64,000 nt of DNA, taken from assembly GCA_029959295.1 (NCBI GenBank), contig JASCOH010000012.1:1-64000 (forward strand), in the 5' to 3' direction. Source of the stretch: Flavobacteriaceae bacterium PS02334. Its GTDB lineage: Bacteria > Bacteroidota > Bacteroidia > Flavobacteriales > Flavobacteriaceae. The translations under genes were made by a program, and so were the position numbers. The notes under the pieces are model-generated. The model worked only from the letters and a program-made list of their open reading frames with translations. It had not been told where the DNA came from and searched no databases. Below, one piece after another: positions 1 to 7,542 of the stretch; position 1 is the first letter of the stretch; every line of letters starts with the position of its first letter.

Positions 1-239
1 TCAAAATTTATCCAAATCCAAACAAAGGAAGCTTTACCGTTCAGTTTGATTCAAAATCAGGAAATGAAATCAAGGTTGGTGTAAATGACATCAGCGGAAG
101 ACAAATCTTCAACCGTTCATACCAAAACACGGGATTGTTTTCTGAAAACTTAAAATTGGACAACCTTCAATCTGGAATCTATCTTGTAACTGTTCAAGAT
201 GGTGATAGAAGAGAAGTTAAGAAAATTGTAGTTGAATAA
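1..239 (+). CDS. C-terminal end of a T9SS-sorted secreted protein (partial)
   Basis: Only the last 78 or so codons are inside the window; the 5' part lies to the left. The visible peptide begins KIYPNPNKGSFTV, passes through VNDISGRQIF and ends with GIYLVTVQDGDRREVKKIVVE. This is the type A sorting domain recognised by the Bacteroidetes Type IX secretion system, which sends cargo across the outer membrane and removes the domain. The cargo itself cannot be identified from this fragment. A hairpin terminator follows closely. Confidence 0.9.
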   Translation, partial: KIYPNPNKGSFTVQFDSKSGNEIKVGVNDISGRQIFNRSYQNTGLFSENLKLDNLQSGIYLVTVQDGDRREVKKIVVE

Positions 240-258
240 TTTTCAATCATAAATAAAC

Positions 259-290
259 AAAAAGGGAGCTAATTTAGCTCCCTTTTTTAT
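259..290. terminator. Bidirectional hairpin terminator
   Basis: AAAGGGAGCTAA and TTAGCTCCCTTTT form a stem with almost no loop, flanked by A and T runs on the two sides. It sits between the T9SS cargo gene on the plus strand and the convergent lipoprotein gene, so it can serve both. Confidence 0.8.
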
Positions 291-808
291 TGTAGTTTAA
301 TTTGTATTTCCTTTGTTTTTTGGTTGTCTACTATCGCTGGAATAATTATGCTTAATTCGTTTTTAATTCTCTTTAAACTGCCTTCATTTACTTCATAATA
401 GCCTGCTTTTCCTTTGCAATAACAGAAAACGCCAAAAACCATTTTAGTAGCTTGAAGTTCTTGATTTATGAATAAAAATTCTTTTCTATTCTTTTCAACC
501 TCAAAAATAATTTCTTCGCGATATCCTGCGTCTTGAAGCGATGTGTCTTTTATTATGTCTGAATAGTTATAGCGATACACATCATGACTTATGCTTTCAT
601 TGAGTTTGTAATAAGTTTTGCCAATGCCGTCTGTTTCGATATCCAAACTCTTATTTTCGAGTATTTCAAATTTGCATTCTCCATTTTTAGGGCAAATACT
701 TTCTATTTTAAAACTAGCCTTATTTATGCTTTTTAGATTATTAGAATTGTGATTCGAGCCACATGAAATTGCAAGAAACGTAAAATGAAGCAAGACTATT
801 TTTTTCAT
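287..808 (-). CDS. Hypothetical lipoprotein
   Basis: A 173-residue protein with a lipoprotein signal peptide: a short K-rich start, a hydrophobic core and the lipobox LAISC, with the acylated cysteine at residue 16. The mature part has no domain I recognise. It contains a C-x-C pair (VFCYCKG) near residue 128. It stands alone, converging on the T9SS cargo gene and upstream of nothing obvious. Probably periplasmic and anchored in the inner or outer membrane; function unknown. Confidence 0.75.
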   Translation of the reverse strand: MKKIVLLHFTFLAISCGSNHNSNNLKSINKASFKIESICPKNGECKFEILENKSLDIETDGIGKTYYKLNESISHDVYRYNYSDIIKDTSLQDAGYREEIIFEVEKNRKEFLFINQELQATKMVFGVFCYCKGKAGYYEVNEGSLKRIKNELSIIIPAIVDNQKTKEIQIKLQ

Positions 809-850
809 AATATTAAATTTTCTTGAATGAATATGGCAAAATATAAGCCA

Positions 851-1471
851 TTATTTTCCGTTGAAAGACGTCATTGTGATTTCGAGTCCGGCAAGGGCAA
901 AAGATTGGATGATTTCAGCGGAAATATCTAGTCTTTCTGTAAGTTTTGACTTTTCATCGTCATTCCATTCACCGAGGACGTAATCAACTTGTTTTCCTTT
1001 TTTAAATTCATCGCTGATTCCAAAACGAAATCTTGGATATTCTGAAGTATTTAAGATTTGCTGGATGCTTTTCAGGCCGTTGTGGCCACCGTCACTTCCT
1101 TTTGTGCGGATTCTGATGCTTCCAAAAGGTAAGTTTAAATCGTCAGTAATGATCAAAACGTTTGAGGCTGGAATATTTTCTTTGTCCATCCAATATTTTA
1201 CGGCTTTTCCGCTAAGGTTCATGTAAGTGTTTGGCTTTAAAAGAAAAAGGGTTCTTCCTTTTAATTTGTATTCTGCCATTTGTCCCAATTTTGCGGTTTG
1301 GAATTCTACGGATTCTTTTCTGGCCAAATGATCTACGACTTTAAAACCGATATTGTGCCTTGTATTTACGTATTCTGCGCCAATGTTGCCGAGGCCAACG
1401 ATGAGAAATTTTTTCATTGGGTCTATTTCTGTTTTGTTTTCTTTTTTGAATATGTTGGATAGCCAATTCAT
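851..1471 (-). CDS. pth: Peptidyl-tRNA hydrolase
   Basis: Pth cleaves the ester bond of peptidyl-tRNAs that drop off ribosomes, recycling tRNA in the cytoplasm. The fold signature is clear: FLIVGLGNIG, then NTRHNIGF with the catalytic His, DDLNLPFG with the catalytic Asp, and GSDGGHNGLKS. The frame opens at 1471 (206 residues), but an internal Met at 1417 (MKKFLIVGLGN) matches the usual start of the family and gives 188 residues, closer to normal. The first 18 residues (MNWLSNIFKKENKTEIDP) may be a lineage-specific extension. It is the last gene of the prs-rplY-pth group. Confidence 0.95.
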   Translation of the reverse strand: MNWLSNIFKKENKTEIDPMKKFLIVGLGNIGAEYVNTRHNIGFKVVDHLARKESVEFQTAKLGQMAEYKLKGRTLFLLKPNTYMNLSGKAVKYWMDKENIPASNVLIITDDLNLPFGSIRIRTKGSDGGHNGLKSIQQILNTSEYPRFRFGISDEFKKGKQVDYVLGEWNDDEKSKLTERLDISAEIIQSFALAGLEITMTSFNGK

Positions 1472-1531
1472 TTTGTAAAAATAGTTTTTCTGTGGGGAAT
1501 TTCGAAGGAATTTTTTAAAGAGGATTTTATG

Positions 1532-1637
1532 TTGTCATTGCGAGCAACGAAGCAATCTAATCGCGCTTGTCAAAAACCACTTTTTAATTAGTTTATCGAT
1601 TCATATTATGTGATTGCTTTGTTTCTTGCAATGACAA
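1532..1637. repeat. REP/MITE-like imperfect inverted repeat
   Basis: The left arm 1532-1557 (TTGTCATTGCGAGCAACGAA...) and the right arm 1610-1637 are inverted copies with a few mismatches, around a roughly 52-base centre. The arm sequence resembles the intergenic CATTGCGAG...GCAATC elements that recur in many bacterial genomes. It lies between pth and the rplY terminator and encodes nothing. Confidence 0.7.
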
Positions 1638-1648
1638 TAAGGCATAAA

Positions 1649-1680
1649 AAAAGCACCAGTTTTGAGGCTGGTGCTTTTGA
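1649..1680 (-). terminator. Hairpin terminator after rplY
   Basis: AAAGCACCAG and CTGGTGCTTTT form a 10-bp stem with an 8-base loop, followed on the minus strand by a T run. It lies just downstream of rplY, so pth may be transcribed partly by read-through. Confidence 0.75.
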
Positions 1681-1697
1681 TATAAATAAGAATGAAA

Positions 1698-2309
1698 TTA
1701 TTTTTTCTTTCCTTTTGCTGGAGCTTTTGCGGCTTTTGCAGCTTCTTGAGCAGCTTTCATTGCAGCACGTGAGATTCTCACTTGAGCAACTACAGTGTTT
1801 TCTGGGTGAAGCAATTTATAGTTGTCTGAAACTAATTTAGTAACGTATAATTTGTTACCCATTTCAAGACCTGAGATTTCAGCTTCTACGAAATCTGGAA
1901 GATTTTTTGGTAAAGCTTTAACTCTCAATCTACGTTGGTTCAAACGTAAAACACCACCTAAAAGTACACCTGGAGAAACTCCTGTTACTTTAACTGGAAC
2001 TTCCATAGTGATTTCTTTGTCATCATGTAATTGGAAGAAATCTAAGTGCAAAATCTTGTCTGAAACAGGGTGCACTTGAGTATCTTGCAATACTGCGTTG
2101 AATGTTTTACCACCTTCAAGTTCGATCACAACTGTGTGAGCGTTTGGAGTGTAAATCAAGTTTTTGAATGCTTTTTCTTCTGCAGAAAAATGCACTGGCT
2201 GATCTCCTCCGTATAAAACGCAAGGAACCATTCCAGCATTACGTAAGGCTTTAGTAGCTACTTTGCCCACGCTTTCTCTTTCTGATCCTTTAATTGTAAT
2301 CGACTTCAT
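1698..2309 (-). CDS. rplY: 50S ribosomal protein L25/general stress protein Ctc
   Basis: At 203 residues this is the long (Ctc or TL5) form of L25, which binds 5S rRNA in the large subunit. The N-terminal 5S-binding domain includes [19 protein letters not shown] and PCVLYGG. The second beta domain contains [18 protein letters not shown], and the tail is Ala/Lys-rich ([14 protein letters not shown]). It follows prs with a gap of about 70 bases and precedes pth, a gene order common in Bacteroidetes. Confidence 0.95.
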   Translation of the reverse strand: MKSITIKGSERESVGKVATKALRNAGMVPCVLYGGDQPVHFSAEEKAFKNLIYTPNAHTVVIELEGGKTFNAVLQDTQVHPVSDKILHLDFFQLHDDKEITMEVPVKVTGVSPGVLLGGVLRLNQRRLRVKALPKNLPDFVEAEISGLEMGNKLYVTKLVSDNYKLLHPENTVVAQVRISRAAMKAAQEAAKAAKAPAKGKKK

Positions 2310-2382
2310 TGTAAATATATATAATTAATAAAAAATTCTGCTTTAGGCGGTTTGTGTGAAATTGCTTAGTTTCTCGCAACGA

Positions 2383-3324
2383 CTACATCAAAAATTTACC
2401 GCTGATAGAGTTGTTGTGCTGTACCATTTGCATTACTTCTGCAAAAAGAGGTGCACAGCTTACCACTCTGATTTTCTTTGATTCTTTCTTTAACGGAATA
2501 GAATCGGTAACTATTAATTCGAGTAATTTCGAATTTTCAATTTTTTCATAAGCTTCTCCTGATAAGATAGCGTGAGTGCAGATTGCTCTGACGCTCAAGG
2601 CTCCTTTTTCAATCATCAGGTCGGCTGCTTTTGCTAAAGTTCCTCCGGTGTCAATCATATCGTCAACCAATATGATGTGTCTTCCGGTAACTTCGCCAAT
2701 CAATTCCATGCTTTCAATAACGTTTGCCGCTTTTCTTTGCTTGTAGCAAATTACAACATCTGATTCTAAAAATTTAGAATAAGCATATGCTCTTTTTGAA
2801 CCTCCCATATCTGGAGATGCAATTGTCAGATTTTCTAAGCCTAGACTTTTTACATAAGGCAAGAAAATAGTAGAAGCAAACAAATGGTCTACTGGTTTTT
2901 CAAAGAATCCTTGAATCTGGTCTGCGTGCAGATCCATCGTCATGATTCTTGTGGCTCCTGCAGCTTCTAAAAGTTTTGCAACTAATTTGGCTCCAATCGG
3001 CACACGTGGCTTATCTTTTCTGTCTTGACGTGCCCAACCAAAATAAGGAATTACAGCAGTAATATGACGTGCTGAAGCTCTTTTGGCGGCATCAATCATC
3101 AGTAAAAGTTCCATCAAGTTATCCGCACTTGGAAAAGTCGAACAAACTAAAAAGACTCTCAATCCTCTGATTGATTCTTCAAATGACGGTTGAAATTCCC
3201 CGTCGCTATAAGTTGAGAACGTTACCTTACCTAGCTCCACACCATAGCTTTTAGCTATCTGTTCGGCTAAATGTACGCTTTGAGAACATGCAAATATCTT
3301 TGCTTCTGGTTCTTGGTGCGGCAT
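2383..3324 (-). CDS. prs: Ribose-phosphate pyrophosphokinase (PRPP synthetase)
   Basis: Makes phosphoribosyl pyrophosphate from ribose 5-phosphate and ATP for nucleotide, histidine and tryptophan synthesis. The family landmarks are all present: FSDGE-like STYSDGEFQPSF (residues 38-48), YFGWARQDRKDKPR (ATP loop, about 94-107), DLHADQIQGFF (131-141) and the PRPP loop LVDDMIDTGGTL (219-230). The 313-residue length is normal. It is the first gene of prs-rplY-pth. Confidence 0.97.
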   Translation of the reverse strand: MPHQEPEAKIFACSQSVHLAEQIAKSYGVELGKVTFSTYSDGEFQPSFEESIRGLRVFLVCSTFPSADNLMELLLMIDAAKRASARHITAVIPYFGWARQDRKDKPRVPIGAKLVAKLLEAAGATRIMTMDLHADQIQGFFEKPVDHLFASTIFLPYVKSLGLENLTIASPDMGGSKRAYAYSKFLESDVVICYKQRKAANVIESMELIGEVTGRHIILVDDMIDTGGTLAKAADLMIEKGALSVRAICTHAILSGEAYEKIENSKLLELIVTDSIPLKKESKKIRVVSCAPLFAEVMQMVQHNNSISGKFLM

Positions 3325-3375
3325 TTTAATGTATTGTTTAGTAGTTAGTTAGTTGTGTGTCGCGTTAACGAGGTG

Positions 3376-3383
3376 CAAATTTA
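3376..3383 (-). promoter_or_regulatory. Candidate -7 element upstream of prs
   Basis: Read on the minus strand this is TAAATTTG, matching the flavobacterial -7 consensus TAnnTTTG, about 50 bases before the prs start codon. I see no convincing TTTG -33 box at the usual 17-19 base spacing, so confidence is limited. Confidence 0.45.
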
Positions 3384-3449
3384 GGAATAAAAATCAACTC
3401 TGCGAGAAAATTTTTTAAGTTTTTTTCTTTTATTTCAAAATAAATCTAT

Positions 3450-3457
3450 TACATTTG
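3450..3457 (+). promoter_or_regulatory. Candidate -7 element for tRNA-Leu
   Basis: TACATTTG matches TAnnTTTG and ends 25 bases before the first base of the tRNA. The upstream region is T-rich but has no exact TTTG at the -33 position. Confidence 0.5.
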
Positions 3458-3482
3458 CACCCACAATTGAAACACATCAATT

Positions 3483-3562
3483 GCCTGGATGGCGGAATTG
3501 GTAGACGCGCACGACTCAAACTCGTGTACTTAGGTGTGTGGGTTCGATTCCCACTCCAGGTA
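3483..3562 (+). tRNA. tRNA-Leu (anticodon CAA)
   Basis: The acceptor stem GCCTGGA pairs with TCCAGGT (the first pair is G-U), and the discriminator base is A. The anticodon arm CACGA-CTCAAAC-TCGTG gives anticodon CAA. The T arm is GTGGG-TTCGATT-CCCAC. An extended variable region, as in class II tRNAs, lies between the two. The CCA end is not encoded. Confidence 0.95.
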
Positions 3563-3564
3563 CT

Positions 3565-3606
3565 AAAAACCCTAAATATTTGAATTTCAAATATTTAGGG
3601 TTTTTT
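3565..3606 (+). terminator. Terminator after tRNA-Leu
   Basis: AAACCCTAAATATTTGAA and its exact reverse complement form an 18-bp stem followed by TTTTTT. It lies immediately behind the tRNA. Confidence 0.9.
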
Positions 3607-3612
3607 ATTTAT

Positions 3613-3654
3613 AAAAAAAATGCTTCTAAAACTAAATTTAGAAGCATTTTTTGT
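3613..3654 (-). terminator. Terminator of the secreted-protein gene
   Basis: AAAATGCTTCTAAA and TTTAGAAGCATTTT form a stem; on the minus strand it ends in a T run. It lies 20 bases beyond the stop codon of the gene at 3674-4069. Confidence 0.8.
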
Positions 3655-3673
3655 TATTTAAACGAGTTGATTG

Positions 3674-4069
3674 TTAATTGGCAACGACCGTATTTGGCAA
3701 AATAACCTCGGCAGTTTTTTCAATATCCTGTGGAACGGACTCAATTACATATTTCATATTTTCACCTCTTACAGTTACTTTAAATTTTTCTTGAGTAATT
3801 ACTGTAATAACTTCTACTTTTTTTCCTTGGTATTCGCAGAAATAAACTGATGTGTCTTTTACTGAAACTGCCTTTTTGATAAGCTTCATGTCTCCAATTG
3901 GTTTTACTGAAACGGTGTTGTCTGTCAGCGCAAACAAATTTCCTGGTTCGTTGTGAGGCTCTTTATTAATAGTATAATTTTCAGATTTCAAAACAACTTT
4001 ATAATAATCGGCTTGGGAATAACCCGCCACAAAAACGAGCAAGGCTAAAAATATAAATATCTTTTTCAT
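3674..4069 (-). CDS. Small secreted protein of unknown function
   Basis: A 131-residue protein with a signal peptide (KKIFIFLALLVFVAGYSQA, cleavage after about residue 20). The mature domain, about 110 residues, is beta-rich by appearance (YYKVVLKSENYTI, VSVKPIGDMKLIKKAVSV, KVEVITVITQEKFKVTV). I recognise no family. It is a single-gene unit with its own terminator and lies downstream of umuD on the same strand. Confidence 0.7.
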   Translation of the reverse strand: MKKIFIFLALLVFVAGYSQADYYKVVLKSENYTINKEPHNEPGNLFALTDNTVSVKPIGDMKLIKKAVSVKDTSVYFCEYQGKKVEVITVITQEKFKVTVRGENMKYVIESVPQDIEKTAEVILPNTVVAN

Positions 4070-4202
4070 AGCATTTTATTTTATCAAAAAAATAATTAAT
4101 TTTTCTGGATTTATTTTCTGCTAATTTACTGTGGCTTGCTGGATAAGATGTTATATTTTCTTCGAGTAAGTTTATCTGATTCAAAGGATTATTAAGAAGA
4201 TT

Positions 4203-4652
4203 TTATAATTTCTTGATCACATAAGTCACAATTCCCCAAATCATGAAATTATTTTCTTCAGAAACTTTGATTGGCTCGTAGTTTTGGTTTTCTGGCATAA
4301 GATAAAGGCTGTCTTTCTCTAATTTCAGGCGTTTTACCGTGAATTCGCCATCAATAAAACACACAGCAATTTTTTTATCTGAAGGTTCTAAAGTTCGGTC
4401 AACAATTAAAATATCCTTGTCATTTATTCCTGCATCAATCATCGAATGGCCTTCCACTTTTATATAAAAAGTAGTTTTTGCATTCTCAATTAATTCTTTA
4501 TTTAAGTCAATAGCAGTTTCTAGAAAGTCTAAAGCGGGCGAAGGAAATCCGGCGGAAACCCCTTGATTTACATAAGGAATCTTTATTTCGCTCTCTAAAT
4601 CAGGAGTAAAGAAAGTAAGTTTTTGTTTGATATGTTTAGAATTTAATGACAT
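4203..4652 (-). CDS. umuD: UmuD-like S24 self-cleaving protein
   Basis: UmuD is processed after DNA damage and then supports translesion polymerase V. This 149-residue protein has the peptidase S24 fold: a cleavage-type Ala-Gly at residues 34-35 (VSAGFPSP), the nucleophile Ser70 in KVEGHSM and the general base Lys107 in FTVKRLK. Its first codons overlap the last codons of umuC by 10 bases (ATGTCATTAA), so the two are translationally coupled. In the best-known operons umuD comes first; here it is second. No SOS operator was identified. Confidence 0.9.
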   Translation of the reverse strand: MSLNSKHIKQKLTFFTPDLESEIKIPYVNQGVSAGFPSPALDFLETAIDLNKELIENAKTTFYIKVEGHSMIDAGINDKDILIVDRTLEPSDKKIAVCFIDGEFTVKRLKLEKDSLYLMPENQNYEPIKVSEENNFMIWGIVTYVIKKL

Positions 4653-5911
4653 TTTATTACGAGAATTTCATCGAATCTTGTCGTATATCTTGCAGATAAT
4701 AAATCTTGTTTCATATTCCATGTTTTTGCGTCTTGCGTTCCGAGTTTGACTTTTCGATCGCCTAATTTTTTGTTTATATCATCGATCGTTTTCATCAAAG
4801 CCAGATGTTTCGGATTTTCTTCTTCAAATAAATGGAGCTGTTTTTCATTCGTATTTATAAGCTGCGTCACAATAACGCCTGCTTTTTTAAAACGCTGTCC
4901 TTTATTTTCTTCATATAATTTTTCTAAGATTCTAATTGCCGCTTGATTTATCGTAAGCGTAGAATCGGTACCAAAAGGCAACGTAATCGAATCGTGGTAA
5001 TATTGTTTGGCTGTAGGCGTTTTATGTTCCATAGTTCCCAACATTACGATTACGGTATGGCAGCATGAATCTTGCTTTCTCAATTTTTCGGCACATACAG
5101 AGGCGAAAGTAGAAACTCGTTCTCTTAAGGAATCGAAATCATATAAATTTTTCGGAAAACTTCTCGTGATAGCAATACTCTTTTTATTGACAGGTTCCTC
5201 CATTCCTAAAACAGATTCTCCCAATAATTCTTTTCTTAGCCGAAGGCCGATGACGCCCATTTCTTTTTTTATCCAGCTTTCATAAAAAGGTTCGGTAAAA
5301 TCATACGCAGTCAAGATATTTTTGGCTTTCATCTTTTTCTTCATTCGATAGCCAATTCCCCAAACGTCTTCAATTTTAGTCCATTTCAAAGCCTTTATGC
5401 GTTTTTCATCCGTATCAATTACATAAACGCCTTTTGTTCTTTCCGGATATTTCCGGGCAATTTTATTGGCAACTTTTGACAAAGCTTTCGACGGCGCAAA
5501 ACCAATACAAACTGGAAGGCTCAGCCCTTTCATGAGCGTAGTTTTTATCTTCTTGCCATAATCGTCATAGTCCAGGATATTCATCCCATCAAAATTCAAA
5601 AATGCTTCATCAATGCTGTAGACTTCAACTTGCGGCGTAAAGTCTCGTAAGATGTCCATCGTCCGCTGGCTCAAATCTCCATACAAAGCATAATTTGAAG
5701 AAAATACTTTTACGTTATGCTGTTTTAGCAATTCCCTGACTTTAAACTCAGGTGCCGCCATCGGAATTCCGAGCGCTTTTGCTTCGTCGCTGCGAGATAT
5801 TATGCAACCGTCATTATTAGACAATACGACGACAGGCTTTCCATTATACTGTGGCTGGAAAACCCGTTCGCAAGACGCGTAAAAATTATTGCAATCGACT
5901 AAAGCATACAT
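4643..5911 (-). CDS. umuC: Y-family DNA polymerase UmuC (Pol V catalytic subunit)
   Basis: An error-prone translesion polymerase of 422 residues, the normal length. The catalytic acidic residues are Asp6 (YALVDCNNFY) and Asp101-Glu102 (VYSIDEAFL). Tyr11 is the steric-gate position. NNDGCIISRS and SSNYALYGDLS are typical of UmuC rather than DinB. The little-finger domain and UmuC-type C-terminus follow. It is the upstream gene of the umuC-umuD pair. Confidence 0.95.
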   Translation of the reverse strand: MYALVDCNNFYASCERVFQPQYNGKPVVVLSNNDGCIISRSDEAKALGIPMAAPEFKVRELLKQHNVKVFSSNYALYGDLSQRTMDILRDFTPQVEVYSIDEAFLNFDGMNILDYDDYGKKIKTTLMKGLSLPVCIGFAPSKALSKVANKIARKYPERTKGVYVIDTDEKRIKALKWTKIEDVWGIGYRMKKKMKAKNILTAYDFTEPFYESWIKKEMGVIGLRLRKELLGESVLGMEEPVNKKSIAITRSFPKNLYDFDSLRERVSTFASVCAEKLRKQDSCCHTVIVMLGTMEHKTPTAKQYYHDSITLPFGTDSTLTINQAAIRILEKLYEENKGQRFKKAGVIVTQLINTNEKQLHLFEEENPKHLALMKTIDDINKKLGDRKVKLGTQDAKTWNMKQDLLSARYTTRFDEILVIKCH

Positions 5912-5970
5912 ACTGCAAAATTAAGATATTCAGCCTGAAAACAGATGTTAATTGTGAGCAGTTCGGTTAA

Positions 5971-6090
5971 CATAAATTGTCTGTTAATGCAGAAGAAATT
6001 GCGGAACTTGTTTTATTCTTAAGTTCTGACAAATCTTCTTCCACAACCGGAAGCTATATTATTGCTGATGGCGGTTATACTGCGATTTAA
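5971..6090 (+). pseudogene. 3' remnant of a short-chain dehydrogenase/reductase gene
   Basis: Reading from 5983, the plus strand encodes VNAEEIAELVLFLSSDKSSS, then TTGSYIIADGGYTAI and a stop at 6088-6090. This is the C-terminal end typical of classical SDR enzymes, with the TG.....DGG motif. There is an in-frame stop at 5968-5970 and no Rossmann-fold N-terminus upstream. Only about 40 of the usual 250 codons survive. It is followed by a strong terminator. Probably the scar of a deletion that joined umuC to the nuo end. Confidence 0.8.
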
Positions 6091-6107
6091 TTGCGCAGAT
6101 TATAAAT

Positions 6108-6142
6108 AAAAAAGGCTGTCAAATTTTGACAGCCTTTTTTAT
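6108..6142. terminator. Bidirectional terminator after nuoN
   Basis: AAAAAAGGCTGTCAAA and TTTTGACAGCCTTTTTT form a stem of about 14 bp with A and T runs on either side. It ends the nuo operon (minus strand) and originally the dehydrogenase gene (plus strand). Confidence 0.85.
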
Positions 6143-6155
6143 TATGAGTAAATTA

Positions 6156-7526
6156 TTAAACTAATAAATCTAATATAAAAGAGGGGTAAAGTCCAATTGC
6201 GATGTTTAATAAAATGGCAACAGTTGCGACAGCGTGATATACAAAAGGAACAGGCATTGCTTTTTCTGTAGCATCTTTCGTGTACATTGCCAAAATCAAT
6301 TTGAAGTAATATCCAACGCTAATAATTGAGTTTATTACAGCTACAATTACCAAAATAATGTGTCCAGCGCTAAGCATTTTGTCGAATAAAAATACTTTTC
6401 CGAAGAATCCTGAAAATACTGGAATTCCGGCCATTGAAAGTAAAGCACCGGTTAAAATTGCAGCTAATAGCGGACTTGTTTTTCCTAATCCGTTGAAGTT
6501 GAAAATATCTTCGTTGTCTTTATCTTTTGTTACATATAAAACTACTGAAAAGGCTGCAATTCCCGCTAAAGCATAAGCTGAAGTATAATAAAGCAAAACG
6601 CCAGCTGAAGTTGAAACTGCTAAAAGTGTCATCAGCATGAAACCTGCGTGGGAAATACCTGAAAACGCAAGCATTCTTTTTACATTTGTTTGTCTCAAAG
6701 CCATGATGTTTCCAATCGTCATAGACAGAATTGAAATGATCATCAATGCGGTTTGTGAAGAATCAGGAAGATTTACGTTCATTGCGCTTACCAATTTAAA
6801 GAAAGCGGCCATTGCAACAACTTTTGCCAATGTGCTCATTAAGGCAGTTGTCAAAGCAGGCGAACCTTCATAAACGTCTGGCGCCCAAAAGTGGAATGGC
6901 GCTGCAGCAATTTTGAAAAGCATTCCGATACTTAGTAAAATCGCACCGATATAAAACCAGTCTTCAACATCTGCTGAAGTTCCGGCTTCTTGAATTACAG
7001 CCATATCAAATGAACCGATCGCTCCGTAAATCAAGGCAATTCCGAATAAGATAAATCCAGAAGCAAAAGCGCCCATCAAGAAATATTTCATTCCGGCTTC
7101 ATTACTTTTTAGGCTTAATCGATTGCTCGCCGCCAAAACATACAATGAAATAGAAAGAATTTCAATTCCTAAGAAAAACATGGCAAGGTTTCCAAAAGCA
7201 ACCATGGCAACGGCTCCCGTCAAAAGGAACAATTTTATAGAAATAAAATCAGATATTTTGTGAAACTGCTTTTCGTGGAAACTTGGCGTCAAAGCAATTA
7301 GAAATACGGTCAAAAGAATAAACAGGCAAGAGAAAGTAGTTGCAAAGCTGTCAAATACAATCATGTTATTGTAAGTATCTGCCGTGTTATTTAATCCAGT
7401 TGCAGTCAAGCCTAAGATTGCAAGCAAGCCCACAATTGTTACTGGAACAATCGCTTTTCTTGCGTTGAAAATTTCAGCTATAAGGCATAAAATCCCTAAT
7501 CCGGCAATAGCTATTAATGTATACAT
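6156..7526 (-). CDS. nuoN: NADH-quinone oxidoreductase subunit N
   Basis: A proton-pumping antiporter-like membrane subunit of complex I, 456 residues with about 14 hydrophobic segments. Recognisable blocks include FFLGIEILSISLYVLAA (conserved Glu in TM5), FKIAAAPFHFWAPDVYEGSP (discontinuous helix and Lys) and MAGIPVFSGFFGKVFLF. It is the last gene of the nuo operon, 16 bases after nuoM, and is followed by the terminator. Confidence 0.96.
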   Translation of the reverse strand: MYTLIAIAGLGILCLIAEIFNARKAIVPVTIVGLLAILGLTATGLNNTADTYNNMIVFDSFATTFSCLFILLTVFLIALTPSFHEKQFHKISDFISIKLFLLTGAVAMVAFGNLAMFFLGIEILSISLYVLAASNRLSLKSNEAGMKYFLMGAFASGFILFGIALIYGAIGSFDMAVIQEAGTSADVEDWFYIGAILLSIGMLFKIAAAPFHFWAPDVYEGSPALTTALMSTLAKVVAMAAFFKLVSAMNVNLPDSSQTALMIISILSMTIGNIMALRQTNVKRMLAFSGISHAGFMLMTLLAVSTSAGVLLYYTSAYALAGIAAFSVVLYVTKDKDNEDIFNFNGLGKTSPLLAAILTGALLSMAGIPVFSGFFGKVFLFDKMLSAGHIILVIVAVINSIISVGYYFKLILAMYTKDATEKAMPVPFVYHAVATVAILLNIAIGLYPSFILDLLV

Positions 7527-7542
7527 TTTATATCTGACTAAA

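Noticed and set aside
3483-3562. tRNA-Leu (and tRNA-Ser at 55013) as integration sites of mobile elements
   Set aside because: No integrase, no repeated tRNA 3' end and no foreign gene block beside them.
5916-5923. TAATTTTG on the minus strand as a umuC promoter -7 box
   Set aside because: It lies only five bases from the start codon, so the transcript would begin inside the gene.
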